Source: Stichopus chloronotus
Taxonomy: Eukaryota > Echinodermata > Holothuroidea > Aspidochirotida > Stichopodidae
Reading direction: 5' to 3'
Assembly (NCBI GenBank): GCA_021234535.1
Contig: CM037836.1
Coordinates: 13,003,111-13,067,110 of the forward strand
DNA length: 64,000 nucleotides
This document shows, one piece after another, positions 50,261 through 63,440 of this stretch (positions are counted from its first letter, which is position 1; each line of letters opens with the position of its first letter). Position numbers and translations under genes: made by a program. The notes below the pieces were generated by a model, which searched no databases, was not told where the DNA came from, and saw only the letters and a program-made list of their open reading frames with translations.

Positions 50261-50740
50261 TCACCCTGGTCGAAAGATGATGAATGAGTTTTGGGGTTCC
50301 CGAACAACCCCCCCCCCCCCGGCAACTGATCCCGGACAAGTCCCAAAAGAGAATTCCCACCCGGGCAACGTTCCCCTTGGACAGTCCCCACCAGGACAAG
50401 TCCCAACTAGGACAATGTCCAATTGGACAATTCCCAAATTTCCAGCCGCCATTAACTTAACCCTATAACCCTTTTCATGAACGAATTGTCAGGCAGAGGG
50501 GGGGGGGGGAGTTGTCGGAGGGGAACTTCTCCTGGTTGGGAATTGTCCTGGAGGAAGTCGTCTGGGGTGTACCGAGGGGGGACTTCGTCGAGGGAAAATT
50601 ATCCCTGTGGGAATTGTCAGGGGGAGTAATTGTAATGTCAGGGGGATGTTGTCCCAGCTGAATTCTCCTCTTTTGGAACTGCCAATGTGGAAATTGTCTG
50701 AGGGGATTGTCCGAGGTCCCCCTCGGATAATACAGACACA
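50261..50740. repeat. Degenerate GGACAA.TCCC array in two opposed halves
   Basis: 50320-50450 repeats a ~14-16-bp pattern (GGACAAGTCCCA, GGACAGTCCCCA, GGACAATTCCC); 50500-50730 carries the complementary pattern (GGGAATTGTCC, GGAATTGTCAGG). The two halves face each other as a large imperfect inverted repeat. Open frames here (Pro/Gly-rich) are by-products. Confidence 0.65.
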
Positions 50741-50744
50741 TGCA

Positions 50745-53700
50745 GTGAATCAATGCAAGGAGATGTCTATTTACTTAAAATCCATTTACGTTACCATTTG
50801 CTTACATTCACCAGAGATTCAATGTGGAAGAAAGCTGTCTCGCAAAAGGATATAATTAACTGAACGTACACGTCATACCGAGCTACACACGTGTGTATAC
50901 CCTAAAGACAAACAGACGAACAAGGGAGAGAGTACTCTCAAATAAACCTTGCAAGGTAATGGTCTCTATAGAGAAAATGTTGAATTATAATGATATAATG
51001 AAGATATAGGATATGTGAAAAGTTTTCATAACTGATCTATGGAAGTTCGAATAACAATAAGCTGAAACTTGCTGGTAGAATGGAACAAACTCTTAGGCTA
51101 AAGTTGTCTTGATGAGGAGCCAGGGCGGGGAGAGAGGGGCAACGATGGATATGAGGTGTGAAAGTGTTTGCAACTAATCTCTACAGATTTTAATAAGAAC
51201 AATACATCACTCACTTGTAAGATAAAGGTTTTAGGAAGATAAGGTTAAATATCGGTGAGGGTGTACCACAACGTGACCAGTGATTTAACGTTAGGACTGT
51301 CTACATAAATTTTAATAAAAACACAGGGAAAAAATTGAAAATTTGCTTTGGAGACAAATTCATCCTTACGAGGGCTATTTAAAGGGAAAAAAAATTGGGG
51401 AACCGCCATTGTGCCTTTGACTTTCGATTAAGTAACTTAACATATTTATCGTAGCACTAACGTATGATCTTAAACCGCATAAGCTCCATCAAGATTATTT
51501 GTGTCTGTTACCCCATCACCTGAAATCGTTTAATTTCGACTCAGAGTAAGTAATGACGTGCCAAATGAAAATTTTGCAGATATCAAAATAAATTTGACGG
51601 GCATCAGGTTCATTCACGAGCAAATGAGGAACATCGTCGAAAGCTACCGTATAGAAAGCATTGGCAAACCCCTCCCCCATGCATGTGACATATAAGTATT
51701 AAGTATATACACTCTAACGGCACCTGGTGTACGAAAACGAGCATCCTGATTTTCGTCGTGCTTCAATTTTTGGTGCGACGGTGACCTTGACGATCGTTCA
51801 CAAACGTATATGTGAAATATGAAGAGCTCGCTAACCCCCCACACCCCCCCCCCCTGTAAAATCAGTGCACTGAAACACAATTAAATGATATCACACAATG
51901 ATATGATGGACGTAAGTCATATCAGACCTGTTCAGGGAAATAAGTGGCTATACTACCTTATACCCTAGAATATTTAGATTACTAATTTGTCGAAAACTAG
52001 ATATTGTGAATGGATGAATGATCAAAATGTTTCAGAATCCTTAGAGAAATGAAACTTTATATGACTGAGAAGCAATTAAGGGATAAAGTATAAATCTTAT
52101 GATTTAGAATGTGGATGTTTTAAAGAAAAGTTCATGGGAAGTAATTTAATATGACACGATTCGACCGACGCAAATGTTGGTCAGTAGTTTACACTGTTCC
52201 AAATTTTTGATATCTCGATCACGCTTTAAAGATTACGTTTTTTTTTTTTACAATTGCTTGTCCCAAATCAGTTGGTGAAGACGTCAGCGATGTTCAGGAA
52301 GATGAGGTTACAAAGACCAGGCGTGCCTGAAGGGGGAAAAAGTATATGGGAGGGGGTGAGTGCTCTTAGGACTATCTGAGAGGAACGCCAACGTTGCTCG
52401 ACGCTGAGCGAAAAAGAAAATGTTGAGGTTTAAAAGCCCCTCAGAAGTCCGGCAAAGGCATTTGTAGAGTGTTCTAAGCTGCATTTAACCAGCCTTGAAA
52501 TGGGAATCTCATGTCTCCAATTTGATTCTATACATCCCCTGTCATTTATCCTTGGGCCACTTGCCAAATATTTGGGGGGTGGATGATAAGCATACCTGTA
52601 GGCCCTCACTTTTGTCATTGTGGACTGAGCACTTCAACACCCGCACACCCCCCCCCCCCTCCCGCCCAACGTTCCACCACCACTGACAAAGACCGATCAA
52701 GAAGTATTTTCACTGTTACTTACTGCGAATTCCTAGAATGTTTGAAGACGGCTATGAATGGAAAAGGCAACTAAAATGTCGTTTTGCTCTTTTACAAAAG
52801 TGTTTATCGAAAGATAATTTTTTATTATGTCAGGAAATTCTCCTAACAGATTTTTACAGAAATTGTACAGCCATGCATTTCCCGAGTACCTCTGAATAAT
52901 TGTTCTCATTTCCGGTCTGAAGTTAAAAAACTCCGGATCAAATTCCCATACATGTCGAGAAATTAGAGGTGTGCATTCCTGTACTACGGATGCACCCCAT
53001 TGTGTAACATTATGACAGTTGCACTACCTTTACAAAACATTTACAAAACGGAGTTGCACAAACCCCATGTCCAAGGAGATGTGAGGCATCACAAGTTAAT
53101 TTAAATATTTTCTATATCTGTAGGCTAAGTACGTCCTATGTTAGAACTTAACTACATGTAAATTTGTTGATCCATCGTTAAATTGAGTAGTTATAGTAAT
53201 TCAAAAGTCAATTCTTGACCTGAAGTATACCTGTTCTCTTCCCTTCACCAAAGCCTTGAAACAACGTCAATCCCAACTCATGACTGGAGTTGGCTTATTC
53301 AAAACTTACTGACTTTTTGACATGTAGAGGGTAGATCTGCCTACCTAAATGTTGTATGATTGTTCATTCATCAGCTTTCTAACATTCCGTAACGCACCTC
53401 GGGTGGTTAGATATTGAGCTACATTTCTTTTCTTTTTCAGTTTCATAATTATGAGTGAAAAGTACATAAAAAACGACATATTCTTCAGCCAACCTAAAAG
53501 TCCACATTATTGTCAAGCTTACATCAATTGCCGCTGCTTCTTTCACAACGCTTGCTTCATCTATAACGTGCTTAAAGAGATTGGCCACTGCAAGGAAATT
53601 GATATGTCACAACTTGGCATTAAAGAAATTTTCCCTCTTTAAAGGTAATTCATATCTCAACAGAATGTTCGTTTCAGAGGTTACGAAGATTTTAATTTCG

Positions 53701-56700
53701 AAATTGTACATTCCGTAGGCTAATGGGGAATTGGTGATGTCGCAAGGCACTGCTGCGTATAGGAATATCCTTTGTTTATTTTGATAATGTTGACTGCATG
53801 CCATTAAAGGCAAGTAGGGTGTTTACAATGTACCAACATGGCAAACAAAGAAAATAACTATAATCGTTGTTAGCGGGGTCATAAATAAATCAACAAATGC
53901 TGAATCTCTTCAAAAATTCATACATAAGGTGAGTTACGGGAGATATATAGTTTGAACTTTTGAAGTTAGTGTGAACAAATTATTCTTGAAAAATAACTGA
54001 ATTTCTACCTATTGAAACAATGTCTTCTGTAATATGAGGCTACTGCCACAGACCAAGGCTATTTTGAATAACCCATCATTGTATGTACGAACATAAACAT
54101 TGGTTTTTTCTGAAAAACAAACCCCGGCGGAACCACCGTTGGAAAATTTCTGGAGGTTCAAACTTGGCTTGTTTAGTAAAGCTGTTTACAGTGGTGTTGA
54201 GGGGGTAAACCTAATTGGGTTCCTGTTGTCCGATTTAGCTCTTGGCTGCTTCAGTTTGCTTCGTACAGCTGATGGGCTGCTGAGTCGGGCAGGTTCCCCC
54301 TCCCCTTCTCCCAGCTTTTTGTAAAGTGACTAAAGACTGGGGGGACACACTCTCGTCAGTCGGAAGGGGACGGTAAATGAAGGTCCCGGGAGAAGGCTTG
54401 GGCTTGCGTTGTTTTACATTGGCGATTGTCTGGTTTCACCCCTGCTTCGATATCCTCTGTACACTTATCGAAAAGCGTAGGAAAATTTCGCCGGTGTTCA
54501 TAGACGATCAACATGGTATAGGGTCCTCAAATTCAATATCCAGTTTACAGAGAAATCAAATTCATCTGATAAAATATCGATCAAGGTCAAGTTTGGGGGG
54601 ACTTTTACAGTGACCGACGGTCGAGCTTGCGAGACAAATGCGGGGTAATTGCCACACGTTTATTACCATCTACTAAAGGCTAGATTTTAAACTCCATATT
54701 GAAAACTCGACTCTGGCTTAGAACGCCCGTCGTTTTCAATTGTAGGGAGAAACTGAAGTGCTTCGAACGATAGTATGCTCTTCTTTTAGTATGTCTGTAT
54801 AATGCCTATGGTAAACGTTGATGATATGAAGTTGGCTAGTCTTCCGATCTTGAGCCTGTCCCGCTTGTTCTGTTTTGTGGCACATTTGCCCACGAACTTA
54901 AGCAGGACTCTTGAATTTTTTTGTCCAATGATATGATGATTAATTTTTTTTAATGTCCCAAGCAAATTTGTTGAACTTAAATCTTGTTGATGTGAAAAGT
55001 ACGTGTGAAAAGGCAGCTATTGAGGGAGGTATAACTGTATACATCATCACATCTTTCCTTGTGTATATTATCTATGCTGCCAACACAGTTAAACAAAAAC
55101 TGAAAAACGGGATGATTTAGACGTGGCTCCTGACAGCTTAGTCTCAGGCCAGCGTACAGTAACTGTAACACCGGGAAACAACTTGAGAAGTGAGTATATT
55201 TATTGTTTTTAATTTTGTTATTGTTAATTTTCTAATGCATGAAAAGTGCTCATAGTTTTACCGTAAGATTTTTTATTCCTTTTCACAAATTATGCAAAGT
55301 GTCCAAGGCGTAAGTCGCAAGTGACATAGGCTGGGCTGTTGTTTACTTTACCTTATCTGTAGATACCGGTTTTGCGAAACACTTTTAACACGCCTTCCCA
55401 CCAGGCTTACGGCTAAGCTTAGTTTAACTTTAAAGCATGGACTTAATTCTTTTGTGTAAGTTGCCACATCCCGCAGTATCGTACTAGACGTTTTACTGGT
55501 TACTTTCCAGTATTTTCAACATTGTGACTTGGGAACAACAGCTCCTCTGTAACTGAAGCACAAATAGGCCTAGTAACGTTCCTAACTTCTAACGTAGGCC
55601 TAGCTCGGAACATGGCTGTGCGTTTCGTTAAAATCATACATGGACTAAGCTCATTTCACTCCACTTAACAGTTCTTGTCCCAATAACATTCGTTTCCCCT
55701 TGTCAGCCAACCTGCACATGAAGCACCATCTCTTACATCCCCAAATAGCAAAATTTTCTCACCAAACTTCACACAGATAATCACTGGCAGTGGCATCATA
55801 TTTACCTGTCTGTAAAATGCTTTTACAAAGTTTCAGATTTACTCTGCCCAACTAACTGGGGAAATCAAAAGGAAATGGTGATACATGCATACTGTGGCAT
55901 ATTACGTATCTCTCCACAGCCTCAAAATAAAACTGAAGCTACTAAGCTACTAACACTAACAGCTCATATTCCAAATTAAGATCCTGAAGAAAACTTTTGA
56001 ACACTGGGTAATATGCCTGCAAAAGTTGTCTTCATGATACTCTGTTTACATTGCTAAGATGTGGAACTGAGTTTTGAGAAGGTGTGCCACACAGGCCTAT
56101 GCTCTTAGCAACTGATGACTCTTTTTGTTAGAAATAAAGCTGACAAGTCACAGCTGACAACCCTGTGACTGCAGGGAACCTTTATTGTAGACTGACAATA
56201 CTGACAACTGTACATTCAGACAACTGAATATAAAGAGCAAAGAAGAGCACATGGTTCTGTGAGGATACTTATTGATTAGCATGACAATAGGAAACTATCA
56301 CAACTATGATGGCTAACCAGACAACTGACTGTACACTACATTCCTTTTCCAACACTTTTAACCATGCACTGAAGGAAAATGGCCACCACCTGTCAGAGAT
56401 GATGACTCACAATAAGTTATATTTTGGTTGACACCCGGTGCCAGTGTTCAATATTTGTTGTTGTTTTGGCAAATTCCCAATAACATTTGTAAAGTTTCAA
56501 TGATTAAGGTATCATATTGGCTCAATTATCGCATAATTTTTTCTGATCAATTAATTAGTGGAAAATTAATATTTTATCAGGTCAAGGGGAGTGAAGTGGA
56601 GTGTAATGTAAAGCACAGCCTATTTAAGGATTAGGTCTAAGAGTGACACAAACTGTTTGAAGGTAGCATTAATTTTAGCAAGAGGGAAGAAATAACTAAA

Positions 56701-57100
56701 GCCATGCACGCTTTAGTCACCCACAGCTTGTCCTTGGTGGAGTGGTGGCCATAATATTATAAAGGTGACAGAAATTTTCATACGGACATATCTCTTGTCT
56801 TTCATTTCAAACTTGTCCATTTAGTGGCTTAAAAATATTTAGATTGGAGTAACTGCAGAGTACCGCATTGAAGAGCACCCTTTTAAAGTCATGAAGCTGA
56901 AGTGAACACGAACTCTGGTTGTTCACAAAGCTTAGTTTAATATTCTGTACAATATACATGGTGAATAGTATAGGGTACGGGTGCTGAATATTTTGGTGTT
57001 TAGAGATGAGAAATCCTATGTTCGTGCATGCTAGCCTGGATGACTGAGTGGTGTGTTACCTTTTGAGGGGAAAGATTGTTTAACTTTAAGTCCACTGACC
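50745..57100. other. Intergenic between the BRICHOS locus and COG1
   Basis: No gene recognised. Two CG-richer stretches (about 54100-54720 and 54963-55190) contain open frames; the latter is discussed as a possible exon in the findings. Confidence 0.4.
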
Positions 57101-57107
57101 CTTCAAT

Positions 57108-57344
57108 CTGATTTAACGGCGAAGTCGCAGCCAAAGTGGTCATATATCAATGCACTCTCTCCTGATTCGGCGGTGCAGTCGTAGTGGTCCTATATCAATG
57201 TACTATTATTTATTTTCCAGTCTGATTTGGCGGCGCAGTCGTAGTGGTCATGTATCAATGCACTGTCTTGCTGATATGGCGGCGCAGTCGTAGTGGTCCT
57301 ATATCAATGTACTGTTATTCTTTTACTGCGACTGCGCCGCCGAG
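57108..57344. repeat. CG-rich ~55-bp tandem repeat ending in a hairpin
   Basis: Four units (starts near 57108, 57162, 57222 and 57271) share CTGATxTGGCGGCGCAGTCG, TAGTGGTC and TATCAATG. After the fourth unit the core appears inverted (CTGCGACTGCGCCGCC, 57326-57341) and pairs with 57278-57293 at 15 of 16 positions across a 32-nt loop. Located about 0.5 kb before the COG1 start codon; the ATGGCGGC-type cores resemble YY1 sites. Confidence 0.8.
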
Positions 57345-57810
57345 GGCTCAGTGGTATGATTTAGAGAGACATTCTATTCTGCAGTTGTACCTTAGATTTA
57401 AAATTAAATTTGCAAAAAGATTGCTGTGTTGAGATATTGCAATCAAAATTAAAGTAGAAACAAAGATGTTTATGCCATTGCCTTGCATTTCATGTTGTCA
57501 CCTCTTCAGGATAGTAGTCAGGATATACTTTTGTGATCATAAAAAACTTTCTGTATTTTTTTCTTTTTAATACACCCTCAAAATTTGAACAGCATACCTG
57601 CAAAAAATTTTGAAGATGGAGTCACCCTCCCCAGTTTTCTTACATTAGCACAGACACTGCTGTTGACTCTTTCTCACAGCTTCCTGTTCAACTGAAATTT
57701 GAGAAAAGTTAATACGTGGCACAAATGTTTTAGTTTGCAACCACCTACAGGAATATGTGGGCCTAAACTCATTCTTTGATTATCATCCTTTGTTTGCCAG
57801 ATAAATCAAA

Positions 57811-57878
57811 ATGGATGCTGATGAGCTGTTCGTCAAATACACAGTGGATGAAATAAGGAAGATTGAGAAGAGCACCAG
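57811..57878 (+). CDS. COG1: COG1 coding exon 1
   Basis: MDADELFVKYTVDEIRKIEK plus ST and two bases; ATG ten bases after a TTTGCCAG acceptor-like site. Donor GTGAGC. Confidence 0.93.
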
Positions 57879-60800
57879 GTGAGCTGCATTGCCATGGACA
57901 CAAACTGTAGTGTTGGATCTACTGTAGTGTCAGTAGCCTGTGAAACCTCTGCAAGTGTAGTGATCTGCCCCTGCCAGTTGGCACAGGTCAGTGTTGACCT
58001 GGATGAAAAACTGCCAATAATCTGTGGTTAAGAGACCAAACTTCTTACCACCACTACGTTAAACTAATGCTCAGGTAAAATAACCATTAATGTTGGTTAA
58101 GGTGTTCCAACAAGAAATGATTTTCCCCTAGAATTCGAATTTTCAGAGAGATCCTTCAACATTTGGATGCTTCTCAGGAGACATTAAAAGTGCCATTTCC
58201 TGCAGTCTGGGGGTATATGAAGCAAACATTTTTCTTGTATGCTTCACTCTAATGGAAAATGGTGCTAGTCTTGCCTGTAAGTGTCTCTTCATTTGTCGCA
58301 AATAGTGATGTTCAATATGACAGTTTTATCTTTCTTCCTCAATGCAGATCTGAAATAGAGAAGAAAAAGGAAGATCTGAGACAAATGGTCGGGTGAGTAA
58401 AAACTTCCCAATTACATTGCTTTACATAATGATATGAAGTTGCTCTCCTATGGAAGTGCCAGAAGACATCACAGTGCAAAATGTTTCATATTTGCCATGG
58501 TAAAGTGTTTCGTTCTTGTTTGAGGAAGTTGTCGTTCCCCATGCAGTCATCTGTTGAAGTGTTGCAATTGCGTAAAGTGATCTAACGTGAATTCAAACAT
58601 GCTCTATATTTACTTTCTGCTCTCCGGTTTGACATTCACAGCGAACGCTACAGGGACTTGATAGAAGCTGCTGACACAATCACAGAGATGAAGAACTGTT
58701 CAACACAGGTACAGTACAAGAGACTGATAGTACAATCAAGTGGAAACTGTTCAAGTGAAAGTAGCCCTGTGCAGATATTTAGGGAGAGAGTTCAAAAGAA
58801 AGAGAGAGACAAGTGTGACTGGAATTACGGTCGTTAAATGGGAGTTTAAAGCGACACTGTTAGTGTGTGGCATGACCTTCATGCATTTTCACTGAGCCAA
58901 TAGGTGTATCTTTTCAAAAGATAGTTCATTTTTATCAAATCATGACACATAGGTCCATTTGCAAACAAAATGCTGGCATGTGACTGATAATGTAACTGCC
59001 CTGAATGAGTCACCTCTGGTGGTCGTCAAGTTTGTCCTATTTAAGTGGTTAGTGTTTTAAACCTGAAAAGTGCAAAGGGACCAGTGTATCAGAAAAGTAC
59101 AGAGCGACCAGTGTATCACAAAATATCGTGATAGCTTGATATTTGGTAGCTTCACTCTTAAGCATATGTATTCTTTTGCTCCATTGGCAAGTGATAGTAT
59201 ACTGACAACATCATTGTTGTTAGCAGTATTAAAGTATCAGTATTGAAAAAAGATTCAACTGACAGAAACAATTTGTGAACACTACCAAAACTCATCTTTG
59301 ATAAAGGTCTTTGGAATACAGTCCCCAAAAATGGACTGATGGTTTTAATGGTAATTTTCATTCCAAGCCATTGTGTTTTACATCTATATCGTCTCTCAGA
59401 TATCAAATGCAGTCCAGGATTTACAGAAGCACTGTGTCAACTTGCAAAAGACGATGATGACCCGGGGAGTTGCTGGTGTATCCAGAGAAAGTCATAAAGA
59501 TCTGTAAGTCGAGTCATGAAATGTTCATTTACGCACAATAAATGGTTTAATAAAACAATACCATCTCCGTCAGTCCTGATGTACATGTACAGAAAGGAAA
59601 CTGCCACAGTTTTTAACCTTGCATATCTGTCTGTAAGTTTTGGCTATTTCAATTTGATGGTTAAGATGCCATCTCTGTCAGTGCTGATAGTCCATATTCT
59701 ATGCACTATATACTATATATACTTTATACTATGTATATACTATATTATAGTAACTCTGTTACATCTTTCAATCCTGTTTTTCTGCATAGTTTTCAGCCAC
59801 TTTGACATAATTTTCAGAAAAAAAAAACATGTACCATCTTTGTCGTTTGTGATACATATAGTGTCTGGCTAATTTGACAGTTTTAGAAACACAGCACCAT
59901 CTCTGTCAGTGCTTATAGTACAGACAGTAACTCTGTCATAGCTTTCAATTCCAGACCATATAGTCATGCAGTTACAGCTTTCAATCCTTCATTTTTTCCC
60001 CCCATATATTTTGGCTAATTTGACAGATTAGAAACTGATGCAATCTCTGTCAGAGCCTGACAGAGATAGCATGCTGTCATATCTCTCAATCATTTTCCAA
60101 TTTCTTTACAGAGTTTTGACTTGTTTGACAAGTATTTGCAATTTCATAAATACATGTCAGGATAACAAGAGATGTTAGGTTCTAGCTGGGAATCACATGT
60201 TTTCAACACATACCCACAGAGATCACCCTCATTAGAAATGCCAGCACTGACTGAGCTTTACATATATGTGCTGCATATGTTATTTGAAATGGAAGTCCTT
60301 GTTGTTCATAATTAACAAGTTTATAGTCACTTTTCAAGACTTGTTAGAAGCTGTTGCAGTTATTGTATCATTGAAGTGGGTGTATTCATGCCCTCATATT
60401 ACTGAGAAGCCTCAAGTTAACTTTCACCAGATCACGAAATAAACTGTATGAGAACCAGTCGTTACCTAAAGTGGAATAAAGAAATTGAAAAGCAACAGTG
60501 AAGGGAATCATCAACAAATGCAGAGACTGTGATGGTAGTTTAACCAGAAATAAGTAGGAGCAATTCTACTCTGGTCCATTTGAGAGAAAGATGAAACAGA
60601 ATATGTGTTACATTCAAATCACACCCCCCCCCCATAAAAAAAAATGAAAAAATATGCAAGAAAGGAAAAAGACTTAAGGAGAATGAAGTATGGTTTTTAA
60701 TTAATGGCTTGTCCAAATTGTTTGCTCCCCAGGTGTGAATATTGTCAGATATACAGAAAATATTACCTGCAGTTTTGATTTTTACATCAAAACTGTTAAA

Positions 60801-63040
60801 ATTATGTTTGGGAGTGTCAATGTTTTTCATAAGTTCTGTGGTAAACGTGTAGTAAAACTAAACAGTGCCATACTTTTTGCACAGATATCATGAAACTTAA
60901 TGGTAGCAGTAGATGATGTCCATAAAAAGAAAAAAATGGATTTTGGCCAGGGTGAATGAAAAAGAATGTTGTCGTGTTTTCTTTCAGCACAGAGAACACG
61001 GCAGAAATTACAAATTTACGCCAACATTGAAGTGATGTTATTTATTAAACACGAGAGGTTTCAGCATGTAATGTATTCATGGCAAAATGTAATGTATGCA
61101 TTCAATCAAGAGAAATGGAAAGTAATTTATTTCGCAGTGCAGGATATGACCCGTTGTCAACACCTTCCTACCCCCTCCTTCCCTTCCTCCCCCTTGATTC
61201 ACACACTATATGTAGTGCTTCTTTAGAGGGTTGTATCCGAATGATGAGAAGGATTCTCAGACAGTTAATAATTTATTGACCTACCCCTCGTCCAGTCATA
61301 TCTGTCTAGCAACATATGCTGATACGCAGGGAACATACGTGAACTTTCGCCAGCCTTTACTCACTGTCTTCTTCTTTTTTTCTTCTTTTTTTCCAGAGAG
61401 AGCAAGAAGAAATTCTATGCTATTTCATCTGAAATAAAACTACTGGTTGACATTCCTGATAGAGTAAGTTCAAGTTGGCAACAGAGTAGCATGTATGCAG
61501 TTCAAGCATGTTGTCGTTGTTGTAGGGCATGAACTGGAGATGAGAGGAGGGGGGTAACAAATGAAAACAAGTCATATGTAATTACCATTTTTAGCTATAT
61601 TATGCAGCTAATCAGCGCAAACTTTATCGCCCTGATGCATCCTCAGTTGATGCATGGGTCCAGCATTGATTTGCCTTGTTAATTCATGCACAGGGAGATT
61701 TTGATGAAAAAAAAAGAACAAAGTTCGTAAAAACCTGCATTTCATCGAAAACGAATCCGGAGGAAAGATAAAACATGATTCCCAACATGTCAACTATGTC
61801 TGTGTGCAATAGACAATGAACCGCCATTGTTTTGTGTAAGATAGCAGGCGACATAACACTGATTTTCTTGTATTCATCCACCAGTGCTTTCACTCTCTTA
61901 TCATCCATAAGATAATTCATGGTCACCTGACTGTACTGGGCCAATAGGAGTTGATTATTCTTACCAAGTATGAATGGACATTTGTTAAATTCGCTTCATG
62001 TTATAGTTAGAGGTTTTTCATCTTTTTTACTTTGACTTCTGACCAGCAATACATTATCAGTACCTCATTAGAACTGCAAAAATGAAGGTGTAGAAACCTC
62101 ATAGCAGCACCTGGATTGCCAGATGTACTAAGTTTGTCAATATCATTGACCATGTTAGGACCTATTTTCACAGCTTCTTGGACTGTATGTTAGAGACATT
62201 GTCAAAATTTCTCTGCTCACTTTTGTACTGTGCAGCCAAGATTCAGATGATACTGCTGCCTCATTGGTAGCACCAAATTCATAATCGATATATCTTTAGT
62301 TGATAATCCCTTCATTGATACTAAAGCAGCATATTAAATTCTTACATCAGAAAGCTTATTCCTATTATGGGAAAGTATGTAATAAATGATTTATGACAAA
62401 TCACAAGTGATGAATCACATGAGACAATTCCCCACAGTTTGCTTTTTGTATGCAAGTGACAATCACTCACTGAGTAGTTCAATCAGTCATAAATGGATGG
62501 GCCAAACACTTTTCTGACCGTGTTTAATGAAACAGGTGCAGAAATAGTGAGAAAAACACCGTCCCTGAATTGTCAAGATGTCTGTCTACTGTTCTTGCCG
62601 CTGCATCGTAGATTGAGTTTTAGTCGGAGACATCTCGGAAAACCGATGAGAAGTGCTGCTTCGAGAAATCAGATTGTTTACTCTGCTTGATGACAATACT
62701 TAATGTCAACATAGCGAGTACAAATTATAAAGAAGTTTAGAAGTGGCAAAATCTGATTTCCATTCCTTTTGCTCAAACGACACATTTTTCATCGTTTTCT
62801 CTCCGTAAGTTTGCTCCTCTTCCCTAACTGTCGTTCCCTGGCATCTTTCGACAGATTTGGAGTGCTTTGGAGGGGGGCAACCATTTGGAAGCGACTCAGC
62901 TCTATCTTTTGGCCTGTCACGTGACCAGCAGTCTCGAACTTGATTCGTCCACACCTCAGTCTGCACAAATTTTGAAATGGTTTCCTGTCCTCTCGAGACA
63001 GTGGGCAACTCTTTCGCATTTTAAACACAACATTTTGCAG
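57811..63040 (+). CDS. COG1: COG1, Golgi tethering subunit, first six exons (partial)
   Basis: Exons 57811-57878, 58348-58392, 58642-58708, 59400-59503, 61397-61463 and 62855-63040 join in phase through GT/AG introns to give the first 179 residues. The full protein is near 950 residues in vertebrates, so the gene continues beyond the window. COG1 is a Vps51-family subunit of the conserved oligomeric Golgi complex on cis/medial Golgi membranes, bridging its two lobes for retrograde intra-Golgi transport. Diagnostic sequence: EIEKKKEDLRQMVG then ERYRDLIEAADTI, nearly identical in animals, then FYAISSEIKLLVDIP and ATQLYLLACHVTSSLELDS. Residues 1-90 are the coiled-coil assembly region. The N-terminus is shorter than in mammals, lacking their Ala/Pro-rich leader. 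A TTTGCCAG just before the start suggests a separate 5' untranslated exon. Confidence 0.96.
58348..58392 (+). CDS. COG1: COG1 coding exon 2
   Basis: 14 whole codons, SEIEKKKEDLRQMV. Acceptor CTCAATGCAG, donor GTGAGT. Confidence 0.95.
58642..58708 (+). CDS. COG1: COG1 coding exon 3
   Basis: ERYRDLIEAADTITEMKNC and STQ; acceptor ATTCACAG, donor GTACAG, leaves in phase 0. Confidence 0.95.
59400..59503 (+). CDS. COG1: COG1 coding exon 4
   Basis: Starts ISNAVQDLQKHCVNLQKTMM, ends ...SRESHKD; acceptor CGTCTCTCAG, donor GTAAGT. The second half is a variable, probably disordered linker. Confidence 0.92.
59545..60080. repeat. Degenerate ~110-150-bp tandem repeat in COG1 intron 4
   Basis: Five diverged units marked by ACCATCTCTGTCAGTGCT and TAACTCTGTCATAGCTTTCA (anchors near 59560, 59670, 59830, 59893 and 60040), some with GGCTAATTTGACAG. 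Confidence 0.65.
61397..61463 (+). CDS. COG1: COG1 coding exon 5
   Basis: ESKKKFYAISSEIKLLVDIP and DR after a very long pyrimidine tract ending TTTCCAG; donor GTAAGT. Confidence 0.94.
62855..63040 (+). CDS. COG1: COG1 coding exon 6
   Basis: 62 codons, IWSALEGGNHLEATQLYLLA to SHFKHNILQ; acceptor TTTCGACAG, donor GTAAGC, phase 0. The next coding exon lies past 64000. Confidence 0.95.
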
Positions 63041-63440
63041 GTAAGCCAATGAGTGGGGTCATTAGTCCATTACATGATCAACATTGTGTTTTGCCTTCAT
63101 CTATCCATTTAAAACTTATAAAGTCACCTGACTGAGGTGTTTTCACGACAAGACTTCACACTACTGTATTTATTTTCTAGTGAATGTCAGACAGATTTTC
63201 TTTGTGTGGACACTTCTGGCACTAGAAAGGATTTGACCAGATCATTCTGTACCCACTGTGCTGTATGGTGGCAACTGGTGTCAATTGCATTTTGGGGACA
63301 CTTTTTCACTTTGTGCATGATAAGTTGGACAAAAACATTGGAAAGAAGAAAGGTATTTTTTTAGTTCATTAGCTGTGAATGCTATACAAGAGATGACATG
63401 ATGTTTAATCAGCTTGAAAGAGTATAGGTACTTATGAATT

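Noticed and set aside
50238..50753. Pro/Gly-rich open frames on both strands
   Set aside because: By-products of the degenerate GGACAA.TCCC repeats.
63137..63364. Plus-strand open frame as the next COG1 exon
   Set aside because: It follows TTTTCTAG, but the translation does not resemble the COG1 segment expected after exon 6.
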